Source of the DNA: Sinonovacula constricta
Lineage: Eukaryota > Mollusca > Bivalvia > Cardiida > Solecurtidae
Assembly: GCA_007844125.1 (NCBI GenBank)
Contig: CM017564.1
Span: forward strand, 28,327,158 to 28,391,157
Length of the DNA: 64,000 nt
Direction of reading: 5' to 3'
A program made the translations under genes and the position numbers. How positions within the stretch are numbered: position 1 is the first letter of the stretch; each line of letters opens with the position of its first letter. Shown here piece after piece: positions 26,501-36,404 of the stretch. The notes under the pieces are model-generated. The model saw nothing but the letters and a program-made list of their open reading frames with translations, did no database searches and had not been told where the DNA came from.

Positions 26501-28256
26501 CGGGTGACCGTGGCACGAACCTTCCTTGCCTACCTGAGCTGCTTCCAGGAGAAATATGATGCTAGCCTGTACCGGGCCCACCTGGAGGCCATGTATAAGG
26601 GACTCCTGGTACATTTGGATGATCCTGAGGAGAAGATACAGGAGGCCATCCTTGGTGAGTCAGCAACTTGTGCAAGAGTGCATTTATTAACTAAGATTAT
26701 ATATGGAACTTTGACGAGGGCTGTCCCAGAAGTTCACTGACTTTACCTCTACATTAACTACTCTGCAACTGGTATCCAATTTGTAACCGATATCAAAGTG
26801 CTCGATTTTTTACCCATTGTTCTTTATTATAAAGCAAGTATACAAACTTATTTCAAATACAAAAGCAGAACAAGCAATTATACATAACCACAGCATTACT
26901 ATTCTGTCTAACAAATGATGACTGATTATAAAGTCATCTTTGTCCATTTATATTCTGTAGAATGTTAAACTAAGCCAATTTGTATGTTGATGGAATTGTG
27001 ACATTGTGTGGAAAATTAAAGTTAATTTCTATTTAGGGAATATTAAAGAATTGGTGTCTGTGTAATCTAGGTAAAGACAACACAATGTTAACCATACAAA
27101 AGTATGAACTAATACTAAAAATATACACACATTCAATGGAAATGCAGAAATTTGTTAGCTCATTTTGTTTGTTTTGTTTGAATATGTTCAAATAGATGAA
27201 ATTGGTAATTGGTGGATGTTTGTTTAGTCATTAGTTTGTGATGATAAGTGACACATAGAGTGCCTAATCCAAGCGGACATCAATCTTGACATCAGTGACA
27301 CAAGACCTTAAATGTTAAGGAACTGGCCTAGAGCACCAAAGCATACTATCGGACCATTCATAGTATTATAACTTGCATGAATGGGTGTTAAAGCAAGAAG
27401 TCAAAAGTTCTAGCAGAGCTTAGTTTGTGGAGAAAGTTGTTTGTTTCAGTGAAACTTAGTATTTATTGATGTTGACATCATTTTTTGTAAATGCCATGTG
27501 GAAATAAATTGAACATGTTGTGTTTGTGACAAATGGCATTTTATTACAGCTTGTCATTTTTAATTTTGTTTATTAATAATGTAATTTAAACCAGGTTTAC
27601 AAACTTCTGTGATAGAATCAGTCACATGATGACATTGTGTGGGTGGGGAACCAACTCTGGCTAAGTGGTGTTACATCTTCCTCCACCAACAACAGCTGGA
27701 CAACTACATTATGTCATAATTTTATACATGTTATAAAACTAACTTAAAACAAGAATTGCCAACATTTGACAAATGAACAAAACACTGCAACATGTGAAGA
27801 CTTGCTACATAGAGTATACACTGTAAATGGTCTTTCTGTTGCAGCATACTACGATACATGATTGATTGTATAGATTGGTTGCACACATGGTATTGTAGAA
27901 AATGTGTTTTTATGAGGTAAACAAAATCACAGAAGAATTATTTTTAGTAGTTTCTTTCTCTTTTTTTTTGGAGGAAGGAGATTCAACAATTATAAGCAAG
28001 TCACCATGCTTGTTACTTAAACCTGATTGAGATAAGTTGAAGGGGGAAAAACGTTTTCTAACCTAAAAATAAAGCTGCTGCTGCTTTTTTATGATTTGAT
28101 ATTTGCTTATTCACAGAGGTGCTGAAGAAGGCAGGCAGCCTGATGCCAGGGATGATGATACAAGAGGTGGAGACAGCCAAACATAAACACCGCTCCAGGA
28201 AATACTGTGAAGATTTGGTCAACTACCTTGAAAAACTGTCAACCACTTCCTCGTGA
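14493..28256 (+). CDS. DNAAF5: Dynein axonemal assembly factor 5 (HEATR2), complete, ten coding exons
   Basis: Exons: 14493-15123, 16527-16769, 17632-17718, 18516-18748, 20359-20568, 21138-21290, 22374-22542, 24666-24964, 26306-26654, 28117-28256. All have AG acceptors and GT donors, the phases agree, and they join into 837 codons plus TGA (human protein 855). DNAAF5 is an all-HEAT-repeat cytoplasmic protein needed to preassemble outer and inner dynein arms for motile cilia; human loss causes primary ciliary dyskinesia. Diagnostic segments include [20 protein letters not shown] (exon 1), [14 protein letters not shown] (exon 2), [13 protein letters not shown] (exon 3), [15 protein letters not shown] (exon 8), [11 protein letters not shown] and [17 protein letters not shown] (exon 9). 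I chose the ATG at 14493 (AACATGG context, MAATDQ). An in-frame ATG at 14334 would add 53 Arg-rich residues and is probably 5' UTR. Introns carry SINEs, a MITE and a minisatellite but no exon is interrupted. Confidence 0.93.
15155..15945. repeat. Older dispersed repeat (family D), split by a MITE
   Basis: 15155-15277 and 15827-15945 together match the uninterrupted copy at 20830-21035: TTTGTTAATCCT, CAGAGACTTTTTAA, CACCAACAT and CAGCATTTTAAGACCA-like segments occur in the same order. The 549-bp MITE sits between the halves. Both copies are in DNAAF5 introns. Confidence 0.75.
15278..15826. mobile_element. MITE, about 185-bp terminal inverted repeats, 8-bp target duplication (hAT-like)
   Basis: The left arm (15278 to about 15465) and right arm (about 15640-15826) are long inverted repeats sharing TATATAGGGATTAGTCC, TTCGGTAAATAGGTAAACAT and AGTATAATGCTTGATTG. 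Ends are GGTTTACGGTC and, inverted, GGGTACCGGTC. TTTGAATT flanks both sides (15270-15277, 15827-15834). The empty-site paralogue at about 20925 reads TTTAAATT once. The motif TTCGGTAAAT recurs through the arms. The 90-residue open frame inside (15374-15646) looks non-coding. Confidence 0.88.
16138..16400 (+). mobile_element. SINE-A, 5'-truncated copy
   Basis: Starts within the tRNA-like head (CAGGTTCGATCCCAG) and runs through the whole body to GGTGGGAAGATAAACTCA. In DNAAF5 intron 1. Confidence 0.8.
17800..18022 (+). mobile_element. SINE-C copy (SINE-B relative with a different head)
   Basis: Head GGCAGCTGTGACTGAGTGG, B-box region GGTTTGAGACCC, then a body with GAACTTTCATG, GGTGTGCCAGTGGTTCTACC, TCTTCCTCCACC, and the tail TTGTGTCGGCGAGATGTAAC. 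In DNAAF5 intron 3. The middle of the body is shared with SINE-B. Confidence 0.75.
18855..19702. repeat. 42-bp minisatellite of CCATCTGT/CCATCTAT type in DNAAF5 intron 4
   Basis: Tandem units built from ATCTGTCCATCCATCTGTTC, ATGTGTATCC and ATCTATCAGTAA, with shorter variants of 32 or so bases. 42 is a multiple of three, so forward frames stay open for 77-148 codons; these are artefacts of the unit length. Starts about 105 bp after the exon 4 donor. Confidence 0.9.
19934..20245 (+). mobile_element. SINE-A copy
   Basis: Head GACCTGGTAGCGCAATCAG with a decayed B box, complete body to TTGATGGGATGATAAAACC. In DNAAF5 intron 4, ending about 110 bp before exon 5. Confidence 0.8.
20830..21035. repeat. 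Dispersed repeat family D, uninterrupted copy
   Basis: Matches the two halves at 15155-15277 and 15827-15945 in order, without the MITE. In DNAAF5 intron 5, ending about 100 bp before exon 6. Confidence 0.75.
22846..23046 (-). mobile_element. SINE-C copy, inverted
   Basis: On the minus strand the body reads from the head (about 23046) through GGACTCGAACCC inverted and GGTGGAGGAAGA inverted to the tail TGTTACATCGCACC. In DNAAF5 intron 7. Confidence 0.75.
23604..23836 (+). mobile_element. SINE-A copy, 3'-truncated
   Basis: The best-preserved head of the family (GGACCTGGTAGCGCAATAGG; GGGTTCGATCCCGGG), body stopping at ACACAGTGAAGG. In DNAAF5 intron 7. Confidence 0.85.
27638..27726 (+). mobile_element. 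Decayed SINE-B/C fragment
   Basis: Only the TCTTCCTCCACCAACAACAG and AGCTGGACAAC part remains. In DNAAF5 intron 9. Confidence 0.45.
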
Positions 28257-28639
28257 CATGATAGATCTAGCCAATTAAAACCATATTTCATCATTGTAAT
28301 TAGGTCAGATTAATTTGTTTTCTTTAATCAAGATTTGAAATGGATTTTTTGTCGAGCCTGCTTGCAATAAGCACAACTTAGCTTTCACAATAATGGTATG
28401 TTGTATGTATATTCATCCAGATTTCCAGGACTGTATTTTATCCTCCTTATGTTCTAAAGGTCAAAGAGCTTTGAAGCCTTGTCTGGGCGGTATTTGACTG
28501 ATCAGTGAGATTTTTAAAAACTTACCATATTTTATCATAAGACAAGGTGTTCACACAATAACAACTTTGCTAGGTAAAGGTTACTCTTAGAAGTCAATGG
28601 AAAAATGTACTACTATTGAGCTTGTCAGGGATGTATCTT

Positions 28640-28890
28640 AACCAAGGGTCATATGATTTTCCAAGAAACTTGGCACAAGTGTTTTCCATGATCTGTGTAG
28701 CACATTGCTTTCCCAAAGGTCAAGGTCACACTTTGAGGTCAAAGGTAAAAAAATAAATGCTCTGAGAGTATGGTTCAAATACACGCAACTTTGCACAAGA
28801 GTTTATAATAATGAGTTGTGTGTCATGTCAAACAACATTACTTGCCTAAAGGTCAAGGTCACACTCATGCTTTTGGGCATGTTTAGGCAG
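28640..28890 (+). repeat. Duplicated AAGGTCAAGGTCACAC unit in the DNAAF5 3' UTR
   Basis: Two related units of about 130 bp, each with a CTTGGCACAAG/CTTTGCACAAG-like segment, CATGTCA-like text and AAAGGTCAAGGTCACACT (28716-28733 and 28848-28865). They lie between the DNAAF5 stop and its poly(A) signal. Confidence 0.65.
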
Positions 28891-29148
28891 TTGTTCAACC
28901 ATAGATTAAAGACTGACGTAAAAAAGGAAGAAAAAAAGTGCAGAGTTGTCATTGCGGGCTTGATATGTTGACCTTGGATGCAATAGATTGTGTTATAATA
29001 TAAATTATGAGTGGATTATTTGTTTTGTGTTAATGTGTAGATGATCTAATTAAACATTTTTGAAAACAATTTAAGTCTATATATTATATTTACATTTCCT
29101 TATTTCATTATGAATAATTAATGACCTCTCTGACTCTTGTGACATTTG

Positions 29149-29154
29149 AATAAA
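29149..29154 (+). terminator. Poly(A) signal of DNAAF5
   Basis: AATAAA 893 bases after the stop. The opposing gene's signal is at 29411-29416, so both transcripts should end in this gap. Confidence 0.6.
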
Positions 29155-29410
29155 GTCACATGTATGAATGAATTAAGTTGTTTAATCCTGGCTTAATTTT
29201 GTTTTTGATATTCTGTTTGCATTGTAAGTAGATTATGTAAACAATAATTGGGAATTATTTTTGTGAAAAAAAAACAACAACAAAAACATTCTGTGGGCAG
29301 CTGTACCTTAATAACTTAACACCATGCTACTTATTCACAAAATCATCCTTTTGTCAACAACAAACCTTTGGGTAAATAAAAATCACAAACTTTTTCATGC
29401 TAATAAATAT

Positions 29411-29416
29411 TTTATT
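29411..29416 (-). terminator. Poly(A) signal of the SPMIP2-like gene, distal
   Basis: TTTATT on the plus strand, that is AATAAA on the minus strand, about 450 bases beyond the stop of the distal terminal exon (29862-29903). Confidence 0.5.
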
Positions 29417-29861
29417 TTTAAATCAACAAGGCAGGGTGATAAGCTTATAAAATAATACTGGTGTGGTAAGAGTAGCAGTGTCTAGCAAGAGGTCTTGCAC
29501 ATTTTCCAGGGAAAATACAAAAATGCCAACATAAAGAATAGACATATTATAAAAGAACACAATTGCATAATATTAAGAACAATCATTACCATTAAAAAGC
29601 AGCATTTAAATGCAGACAGGTACATTAACACAAGGTATAAATGCACGCATACATTTTAGCGCTATTAAAAGCAAAAAAAGAACGAATTTGATCACTGATC
29701 TGAACAAGTAAACATTTACCAGAAAAATATCCACTGATACAACCTTCCTATTTTTCAATTTAAAATTGTCATTTTCTTTTAGATTTAAAAAACAACTTAA
29801 TACAAGATATTTTTGAAACATTTTGATGGATTTATTGCATCATCCCATAATTTAGCAGATA

Positions 29862-29903
29862 TTAGTAAGAGAAGAGTCTCACAAAGTCCATTTCATCTTG
29901 TAC
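29862..29903 (-). CDS. Candidate alternative last exon (distal) of the SPMIP2-like gene
   Basis: After a strong acceptor (polypyrimidine tract TTTCTCTCTCTTGCAG), phase 0 gives VQDEMDFVRLFSY and TAA. It would join in frame if exon 5 is spliced at a weak GTCAGT donor after 31539. It is closely similar to 30411-30446. Reading seen; use in a transcript is inferred. Confidence 0.45.
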   Translation of the reverse strand, partial: VQDEMDFVRLFSY

Positions 29904-30410
29904 CTGCAAGAGAGAGAAAGATTCTTGAACTCAATTGCAATCGATCTTCAAGAATGTAAATCTTGACTAAACAAAACTATGATTTGAAAAGTTTATACAT
30001 AATTTGTAACTTTATTCAGAGCTGGTTATTTATGTTAACATATATTCATTTTCTTATATTTAGGTGGTAATTGTTTTCAATTAATCAGTTTATGTTTAGC
30101 ATCAATAGTTTTTATTTGAAAATGAAGTATTTTACACTTTAAAGCTTGTGTTCATAAAAAGTATAGTACACAAGCCAAAGTCTATGAAAGTATACAAATA
30201 AAAAGGAGCAATTTACTTCAAGCATACAACTTATTTACATCTCATAGTACCTTCAAAATAAATAGTAAATGGGCGTTCACACAAGTTTGTCTAAAGAAAT
30301 ACATTTCAGTGATACAATTACGGTCATAATTGCGATGACAATCCAAGTAGGAGGAGGAAAACACCAGATAATGTAAAAAATTTCGAACACAATAGGTCAG
30401 CTAGACTTTC

Positions 30411-30446
30411 TCACAATAAGTCCATTTCCTCGAGCTGACCTTTAAC
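30411..30446 (-). CDS. Candidate alternative last exon (proximal), related to 29862-29903
   Basis: Acceptor GTCTCTCTTGGAATAG, phase 0 reading VKGQLEEMDLL and TGA. The core GAGGAAATGGACTT aligns with GATGAAATGGACTT of the distal exon, and the intron sides share a CTCTCTTG stretch, so one is a duplicate of the other. Confidence 0.4.
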   Translation of the reverse strand, partial: VKGQLEEMDLL

Positions 30447-31123
30447 CTATTCCAAGAGAGACAAAGCACTCAGAGATGCCAAGCAATCTGAAGAGTTACA
30501 AGTCTAGATGCATAAATAAGACCAGTGGTAGCTTTAGTGGGTTTTTTTTCAGCATTCATTTTCACAAATTACTTTGACATTTGACCAGCAACTATTTGGT
30601 ATGACCGTGTTTGTAAATTGTCCACATTCCATGCCAGCTACATGTCTTCCATGTGACTATTAATAAACTTAAGGGACACCAAATACTTATAATGGCAATC
30701 AAACATTATTTAAATGTGATCCTTAATATATTTAATTGTGTTTACATCAATATACTTTCATTTCAATTATTCAGATGAGAATTGTTAAACATATTACCAA
30801 AATCATTTGATTTGTACAATTAAAACATTTAAAACACATGATTTACACTACTTTTGATGAAGACTGATTGTCTAAAATCTTGTCTGGCTTTTTAAATATG
30901 TATCTAAGACAAACCAAAATGGAGGCATTTATATCCGACAATATCTGAGTCATCAAAAGACAACTAGATATCAAACTTTACACTACAGCAAATAAAATTT
31001 GGAATTCCATAACAGTTAGAAAATTTTTGATAAATATGAAGGAAAATCTTGTGTGAATGCCTTTATAGGAAAAACATCTGTAGAATTTAAATATCTGTAG
31101 AATTTAAATCATTATTTCAAAAT

Positions 31124-31400
31124 TAAGTTATCAGGGGTTAAATTTATTGTTAAATTTAATAACTTCCTATCTTTCAAGTAGAATGATGAATTATTGTTAA
31201 CCACAGAAATAAGTTATAAGGGGCATAATTTATTGTTAAATTCAGTAATTTCCTATCTTCCAAGTAGAAATAATAAATTATTGTTTAAAACAGAATAAGT
31301 TATAAGGGGTTCAGTTTATTGTTAAATTGAATAATTTCGCACCTTTCAAGTAGAATGATAAATTATTATTTACCACAAAAATAAGTTATCAGAGGTTCAA
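31124..31400. repeat. 86-bp tandem repeat, about three copies
   Basis: Units start AAGTTAT(C/A)AGGGG near 31126, 31212 and 31298, with the start of a fourth near 31384. Each includes TTTATTGTTAAATT and CAAGTAGAA. Confidence 0.85.
31315..31320 (-). terminator. Candidate proximal poly(A) signal of the SPMIP2-like gene
   Basis: AATAAA on the minus strand, 168 bases after the stop at 31488. Identical signals recur at 31229-31234 and 31143-31148 in the next repeat units. Confidence 0.45.
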
Positions 31401-31487
31401 TTTTATTTAGAGTTGAATACTCTATTTTCTCCTTCATTGTATTACAAAATGTTTTGAATGCCTACACTAAAGGTTAAACTTGATCCA

Positions 31488-34400
31488 CTAATAATCCTTT
31501 GAAGGCATGTGGTTTTGAGTCCGCTGACCAGGACTGACAGTACTAGACGACTCGGAGGATCCATCATTGGTCGCCCTAGGGCCTGGATAAACATACAAAA
31601 ATAAAATTTAATTACAGTTATACAAGACCCAATTTATTTTCCTCCCCAAAAAATTAAACCATTGTAAAATTATTCAGGTTAAACTGAATATAATACACAC
31701 AGGGCCGAGTGACTAAGTTGTGGTCTAATAATACCTAATAGTCATACATGTGACCTTTTCGGAGGCCAAAGTGGGAGATTTTCACCTGTAAAGTGGGAGA
31801 TTTGTTATTTTCATATAAACAAAGAAGGAAGTTTTCTGTTTCGAAATGGGGAAATTTCTGAAAATGTGTAAAACACCCCTTATTTTCAAGTAATTTGGAA
31901 CTTTAAAAGTGGCAGTCTTCACTCAGAAATGGGAGAGTTCTCATGTAAGCTCAGTGTGCTCAAGTCCCAGTTAAGGTGAACTTAATGTGGGGAAATTTTC
32001 CCTGAAATTTGCAAGAGGTTTTTCTCCATAAATGTTTTGTGATAGATTTTGAAACATGGTTTAGGTGATAATTGTTTCTGAAGATTGACCTCTACATACC
32101 AGCAGACTGGCTCGAGTTCTTGTTCCTGTATACATTCATCACCATGGCGGCATCCGACTCTGGCGGGAACTTGTCATTGGGACCTGGGTACCTGCAGACA
32201 CATGGGATATGTTATCGTGAGGAAAGATTACAAAAACAGTTTTTGTAAAAGCCTGGAAAATAAAAATATAACTGCTGTGAGTTTTAAATTATTAGATCTG
32301 AGAATTTGTCAATGATTTTTCAGCAAATATTTCAAATCCCATTACCATGGAAAGCAACAATCTGGGAAAGTTTCAGGAAAATCCGTGACTATGCATGCCA
32401 CATCCTGTACTGATTTTTCTGGTGGTTACAGAGAACTGCTCTTCAATTCTTACTAAGCTTAAACAGATTAGGCATGGGGCAAATATTGTAGATCCAGACT
32501 GATCGTGATCTGTACTTTTTGCTTATGAATTTTGCAATCTCTTTTTACTTTTGCATATAGTTGTTAGAAAATAATTCTTTAACATAAAAATAATAAGATG
32601 GGCAAAATATTGCATAATAAGAGGTAACTTCTAGCTTGTCTAGTGACTTACCAGGGGTTCTGGTACAGGTGAGAGTGTCTGTCTTCAGCTTCTTGTCGGA
32701 AGTGACCCAACTGAAACATACAAATACATGTCATTTTCTTAACTCTTAGTCTACTGCCTGAGTGATTAGGTGGCACCATGGCCGAGAAGTCAGCGCCGCT
32801 GGCTTGTAACACCTCAGCCCCTTACTGTGTCAGTTCAAGTCCCGATCAGGGCAAGAACTTTCATGTGGGAAGGTTTTCCAGCAAACGTGTGGTGCGTCAG
32901 TGGTTCTACCTGGGCATACGTCAGGGATCTTCCTCCACCATCAATTAGCTGGATGTCACCAATATGATCATACTTGTGTCGGTGGGATGTAACAAAAAAC
33001 AAAACAAAACAATTTGTTTGTTTGTTTGTTTGTTTATTGAGTTTATCGTCCCACCAACAGTATTTCAGTTATCTGGAGACGGTGTCCACTTGAAGCAGAT
33101 ATAGTGCTGCCTTCACTGTGTATAGCATGCCGTGAATACCTGGCATGATACCACACCCAGTCACATTATCCTGACACCAGACCAACCAGTCGTGGAACTA
33201 CCCTTATATTTGCTTGAGCGTTAGCAAGGGAGCTATACCACTACCATTTTTACTGACTTTGGTATGTAACGGCCTGGGATCGAACCCAGGGTCTCCCGTA
33301 CCTGTAGCCGACGCTCTACCGATTGCGCTACCAGGTCCGGTTATAGTGTGAAGCGAATGATACACTGACAAAACTGACCAAATAAACTTTACTATTCAGT
33401 CCATGTGTTGTTATTTGTCTCTTTCTTCTTTTAAACAACTGCTGAGCATTTCTTCAAGATTTGTTGTATGACTCATATTTTACAATTTAAGAAAAAAAGA
33501 ATCGCTCAGACATATTTGACTAATTCTTTTTTTTTCTTATATGACAAAAAATCTGTTTTTCGAGTATAACCTGTACATCCCATATTCTATGAAGACTTTA
33601 TGACTGCATTGGGTATTTTATCTGAAATATGGCAGAATTAAAGATAAAAATTTTAATTTATTAACTGCTGGGTTTTTTTCCCCAGACTATCTATTTATCA
33701 GACATACAATTAAAATTGCATTTTATACACAGTAGAAACATTGATATGGGGATACAGGACTTGGGGATACAGGACATGGGGATAAATATCAAAATAATAT
33801 CATATCAGCTTGCTCTGTAGCCAGGAGTAGTGAACACAATGATAAATATAGACTAGCATTTTTAATACTCGACAGAAAAGATGAAGTCCGATTTTCGCAT
33901 TTTCACAATGGAATCTTAAATTTTATTGTAGGGGAACTTTCATTATTAGCAGAAAAACTAGAATTTTTTACCGAGGGGAAGTGGCATTTAAATGGGCCCC
34001 TTCTATATAAGATAAAAAACAAAACAAAACTGGCAGGTCGAGTACTTCATTTTGCATCTTTCTAAAAGAATATAAATTATCCTCATATGCTTACCATGAT
34101 CTGTCTGGCAGTGTTGGGGTAGGTCCAGTCCTGATAACTTGGGACAGACCAACCAATCTCTCCCACTTTGCTGGTCTTTGGTCTGTGGAAGGAGGTGCTG
34201 GGTGCTGCCCTCCATAGGTAGTCTGCCTCACTAGTCCCCTCTGGAGACATAGTGCCAATGCCAACATAGCGGTGTTCTGGCTCTATTGCTACACGATGGT
34301 CACAATTGCCATCTGGACCTGTTGGAAAATGATGATGTATTTTCTTGACCTCTGCTCAGTGATTAGCTAAATTTAAAATTGTAGTACAGTGCATTAACAT

Positions 34401-35955
34401 ATCTCTTACAATAACATAAGGTTACATAGTACATGATAGCAATTATTTCACAGTGAAATATATTCCTGCACTATGGGACAACTTTTAAATGCCTTATTAT
34501 AGTGTGGTCTCCAGATTATAACATTGATATGGACTCAAATTTTATCCCACTCTGTGTTAAAGATTTTTAACACTTAGTGTATTTGAGCTTATTGCTTGCC
34601 TAAATATATTATAAAGGCAAACATTATTTTCAAAAGTCATAGATAATTTATATTTACTTCATCTGAAAATGTGAATTTTAACTACCAAATAGATTACTGT
34701 TATCTGAAAATATCCAAGGAAATGTTGCATCTATATGAAAAGTGAAACATAAGACCCCAGTAAAAGGCACTTAACATTACAAACATGTATTTCATATCTG
34801 TGCCAGGGTGCAAGAACATGAAAAGGTAAAAGTGAACAAAGATTCCTAGTGCTGTAAATATGCTGTCTGAAGCTGTCTGCCCAGATAGCTCAGCAGTTAG
34901 AGCATCTGACTCCAGAGCAGGACATCATGGGTTCAAACCCCATCATTGGTAAATGGTTATTGCAGCTTTGTTTACAACACAATCATCCAGTAACTTAATT
35001 TGATGCTCACCTATTTCAATGATTTTTGTATTCATTTTAAATTTTGTCATGTATTTCCTCTGACACAAGTTTTTGCAATATTTGTAAACCAATCATTAAA
35101 AAGTAATACTGCTTGTAAATAAGGAATTACTATACTGTAGATGATGTTGTATATAAACTGTGATTGTAATATTGTTTACTATACAAGAAGACACATTAAT
35201 GGGTTCTAAATTATTGATACTAGGCATTAAAGTGTGTCGAAACTAGTGATGCAAGGATATCAGTAACAGTCAACTGTCGCTATTGTAGTGCATGCATATA
35301 GGCACTTCTTACAGCCTTGCTGCTGGGTTAACCCTTTAGCAATATGGTTGAGTGTCAGCCTACTAATCTGAAGGTCAAGGGTTCAAATCCCCTTTAGAGA
35401 CCCGATTATTTTCTCCTCTCAGATTTACTTTAATGGTGTCAGAAGTCAACGGAAGCCTGGTATGGCTGTCCTGAGATGGGCTCTGGCCCAGAAAAAGTAA
35501 AGGGGGAGGAGTTACATAGTGCATATTGGCACTTCCAACAGCTTCGCTGTTAGGTTAACACTTCAGCAACGTGGTTGAGTGTCAGCCTACTGATCTGAAG
35601 GTCCCGCGTTCGAATCCCCGTTAGGGACAGGATTATTTTCTCCTCTCAGATTTACTTTACTATTATGATCAACTGAACAAGTTTCAATGCAGTCCCTTTA
35701 GAGGGCCATTTATTCTTCAGAGTGAATTTTTGACAAATTGCCGTTTTGATGATGTATGTGAGGCACTTATGTATGCATAGAAATGGAAAGGAAAAAGAAA
35801 GGCCGAAAGTGCATAAAACTTGATATTAACACACCTGTGTATAGAACCCGACCCCTCCATGGTTCGTCTGTCCACAATATGTTTGTTGGGTGACACGGTT
35901 CTTGCGAAATTCCAATGTATTCAACATTGCCTCCTTTGTTATATTGTCCACTCAT
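31488..35955 (-). CDS. SPMIP2: SPMIP2-like sperm/ciliary microtubule inner protein (C4orf45, DUF4562), complete, five exons
   Basis: Exons in transcript order: 35955-35835, 34318-34095, 32710-32652, 32191-32100, 31582-31488. Splice sites are GT-AG and phases fit, giving 196 residues and TAG. Key text: RVLYTGPDGN (40s), EADYLWRAAPSTSFHRP, then SKVGEIGWSVPSYQDW (about 90-105) and HLYQNPWYPGPN (about 129-140). The order TGPD, YLWRPAP-like, GEIGWGV-like and RYQNPW-like is what I remember of DUF4562, whose member SPMIP2 lies inside axonemal doublet microtubules. That identification is from memory. There is no signal peptide, membrane segment or coiled coil; the last 35 residues are Ser-rich and probably disordered. 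The 3' end is uncertain because exon 5 may splice on to 30446 or 29903. The gene diverges from DYDC and converges on DNAAF5. Confidence 0.72.
31746..31950. mobile_element. 205-bp MITE-like repeat, copy 1
   Basis: Shares GGCCAAAGTGGGAGATTTTC, TTTCATATAAACAAAGAAGG and GGAGAGTTC with 39736-39942 and 47739-47950. Ends ACATGTGACC and TTCTCATGT are imperfect inverted repeats. In SPMIP2-like intron 4. Confidence 0.75.
32769..33004 (+). mobile_element. SINE-C copy
   Basis: Head GGTGGCACCATGGCCGAGAA, B-box region GTTCAAGTCCCGATC, complete body and tail GTCGGTGGGATGTAACAAAA. It abuts the inverted SINE-A at 33015 tail to tail. In SPMIP2-like intron 2. Confidence 0.85.
33015..33342 (-). mobile_element. 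SINE-A, full-length, inverted
   Basis: On the minus strand: head CCGGACCTGGTAGCGCAATC with B box GGGTTCGATCCCAGG, full body, and tail ending in (CAAA)n. In SPMIP2-like intron 2. Confidence 0.9.
34876..34955 (+). repeat. tRNA-like sequence, probably a SINE head or tRNA pseudogene
   Basis: A box TAGCTCAGCAGTTAGAGCA and a well-paired T arm (ATGGGTTCAAACCCCAT). The anticodon stem is imperfect and the acceptor ends do not pair, so a working tRNA gene is unlikely. In SPMIP2-like intron 1. Confidence 0.5.
35287..35436 (+). repeat. tRNA-like repeat, copy 1 of a local pair
   Basis: GGTTGAGTGTCAGCCTACTA, GGGTTCAAATCCCC (B box) and ATTATTTTCTCCTCTCAGAT; about 85% like 35516-35664 by eye. Confidence 0.65.
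35516..35664 (+). repeat. tRNA-like repeat, copy 2 of a local pair
   Basis: Same layout as 35287-35436, with the better B box CGCGTTCGAATCCCC. Direct orientation, 80 bp of other sequence between. In SPMIP2-like intron 1, ending 170 bp from exon 1. Confidence 0.65.
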
Positions 35956-36260
35956 TATGTCTGTAGCATAATCCAGTTGATTGTTTTCGGTTCAGTGATC
36001 TGTGTAGAGTCTAGTTTCAGTTTGAGCGACGCATGACAACGGATTAGAAGGCTGGATCCCAGCTTAGTCATCGTCTGCGCCTTTGCATTAAGAGAACGCC
36101 CGGACACCAGTCGAATTCTGCAGAAACGGAAGTAGTTACGAAATACGCAATGTCTCGGATTCTTTATTTCGTTCTTGTTTAAGCTAGAAAACCAAGGCTT
36201 TCGAAGTCCGTCGTGAAGGAAAACAATTGTCATAGTGTAGAAGATTGTCAACGAAATAGG
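35956..36260. promoter_or_regulatory. Probable bidirectional promoter of the SPMIP2-like and DYDC genes
   Basis: The sequence just upstream of the minus-strand ATG is richer in CpG than its surroundings. GCATGACAAC at 36031-36040 matches the right half of the RFX X-box (CATGACAAC). DYDC exon 1 with the ATG begins at an AG acceptor, so a non-coding exon must lie upstream; a donor-like ATAG|GTAAAA at 36259/36260 is a candidate. Promoter use is inferred. Confidence 0.5.
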
Positions 36261-36404
36261 TAAAAATCATTAAATTAATGGTTGCTTTTAATATAAATAA
36301 GGATATAATATAATAGCCCAGAGGTTACAACACTGTAAATTTATAACTATGTTGAAGCAAATATAATATATGGATGTACTTATTTTTACATTTTCTTTTG
36401 CTGT

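Noticed and set aside
34876..34955. Functional tRNA gene (anticodon CCA)
   Set aside because: Acceptor stem does not pair and the anticodon stem is imperfect.
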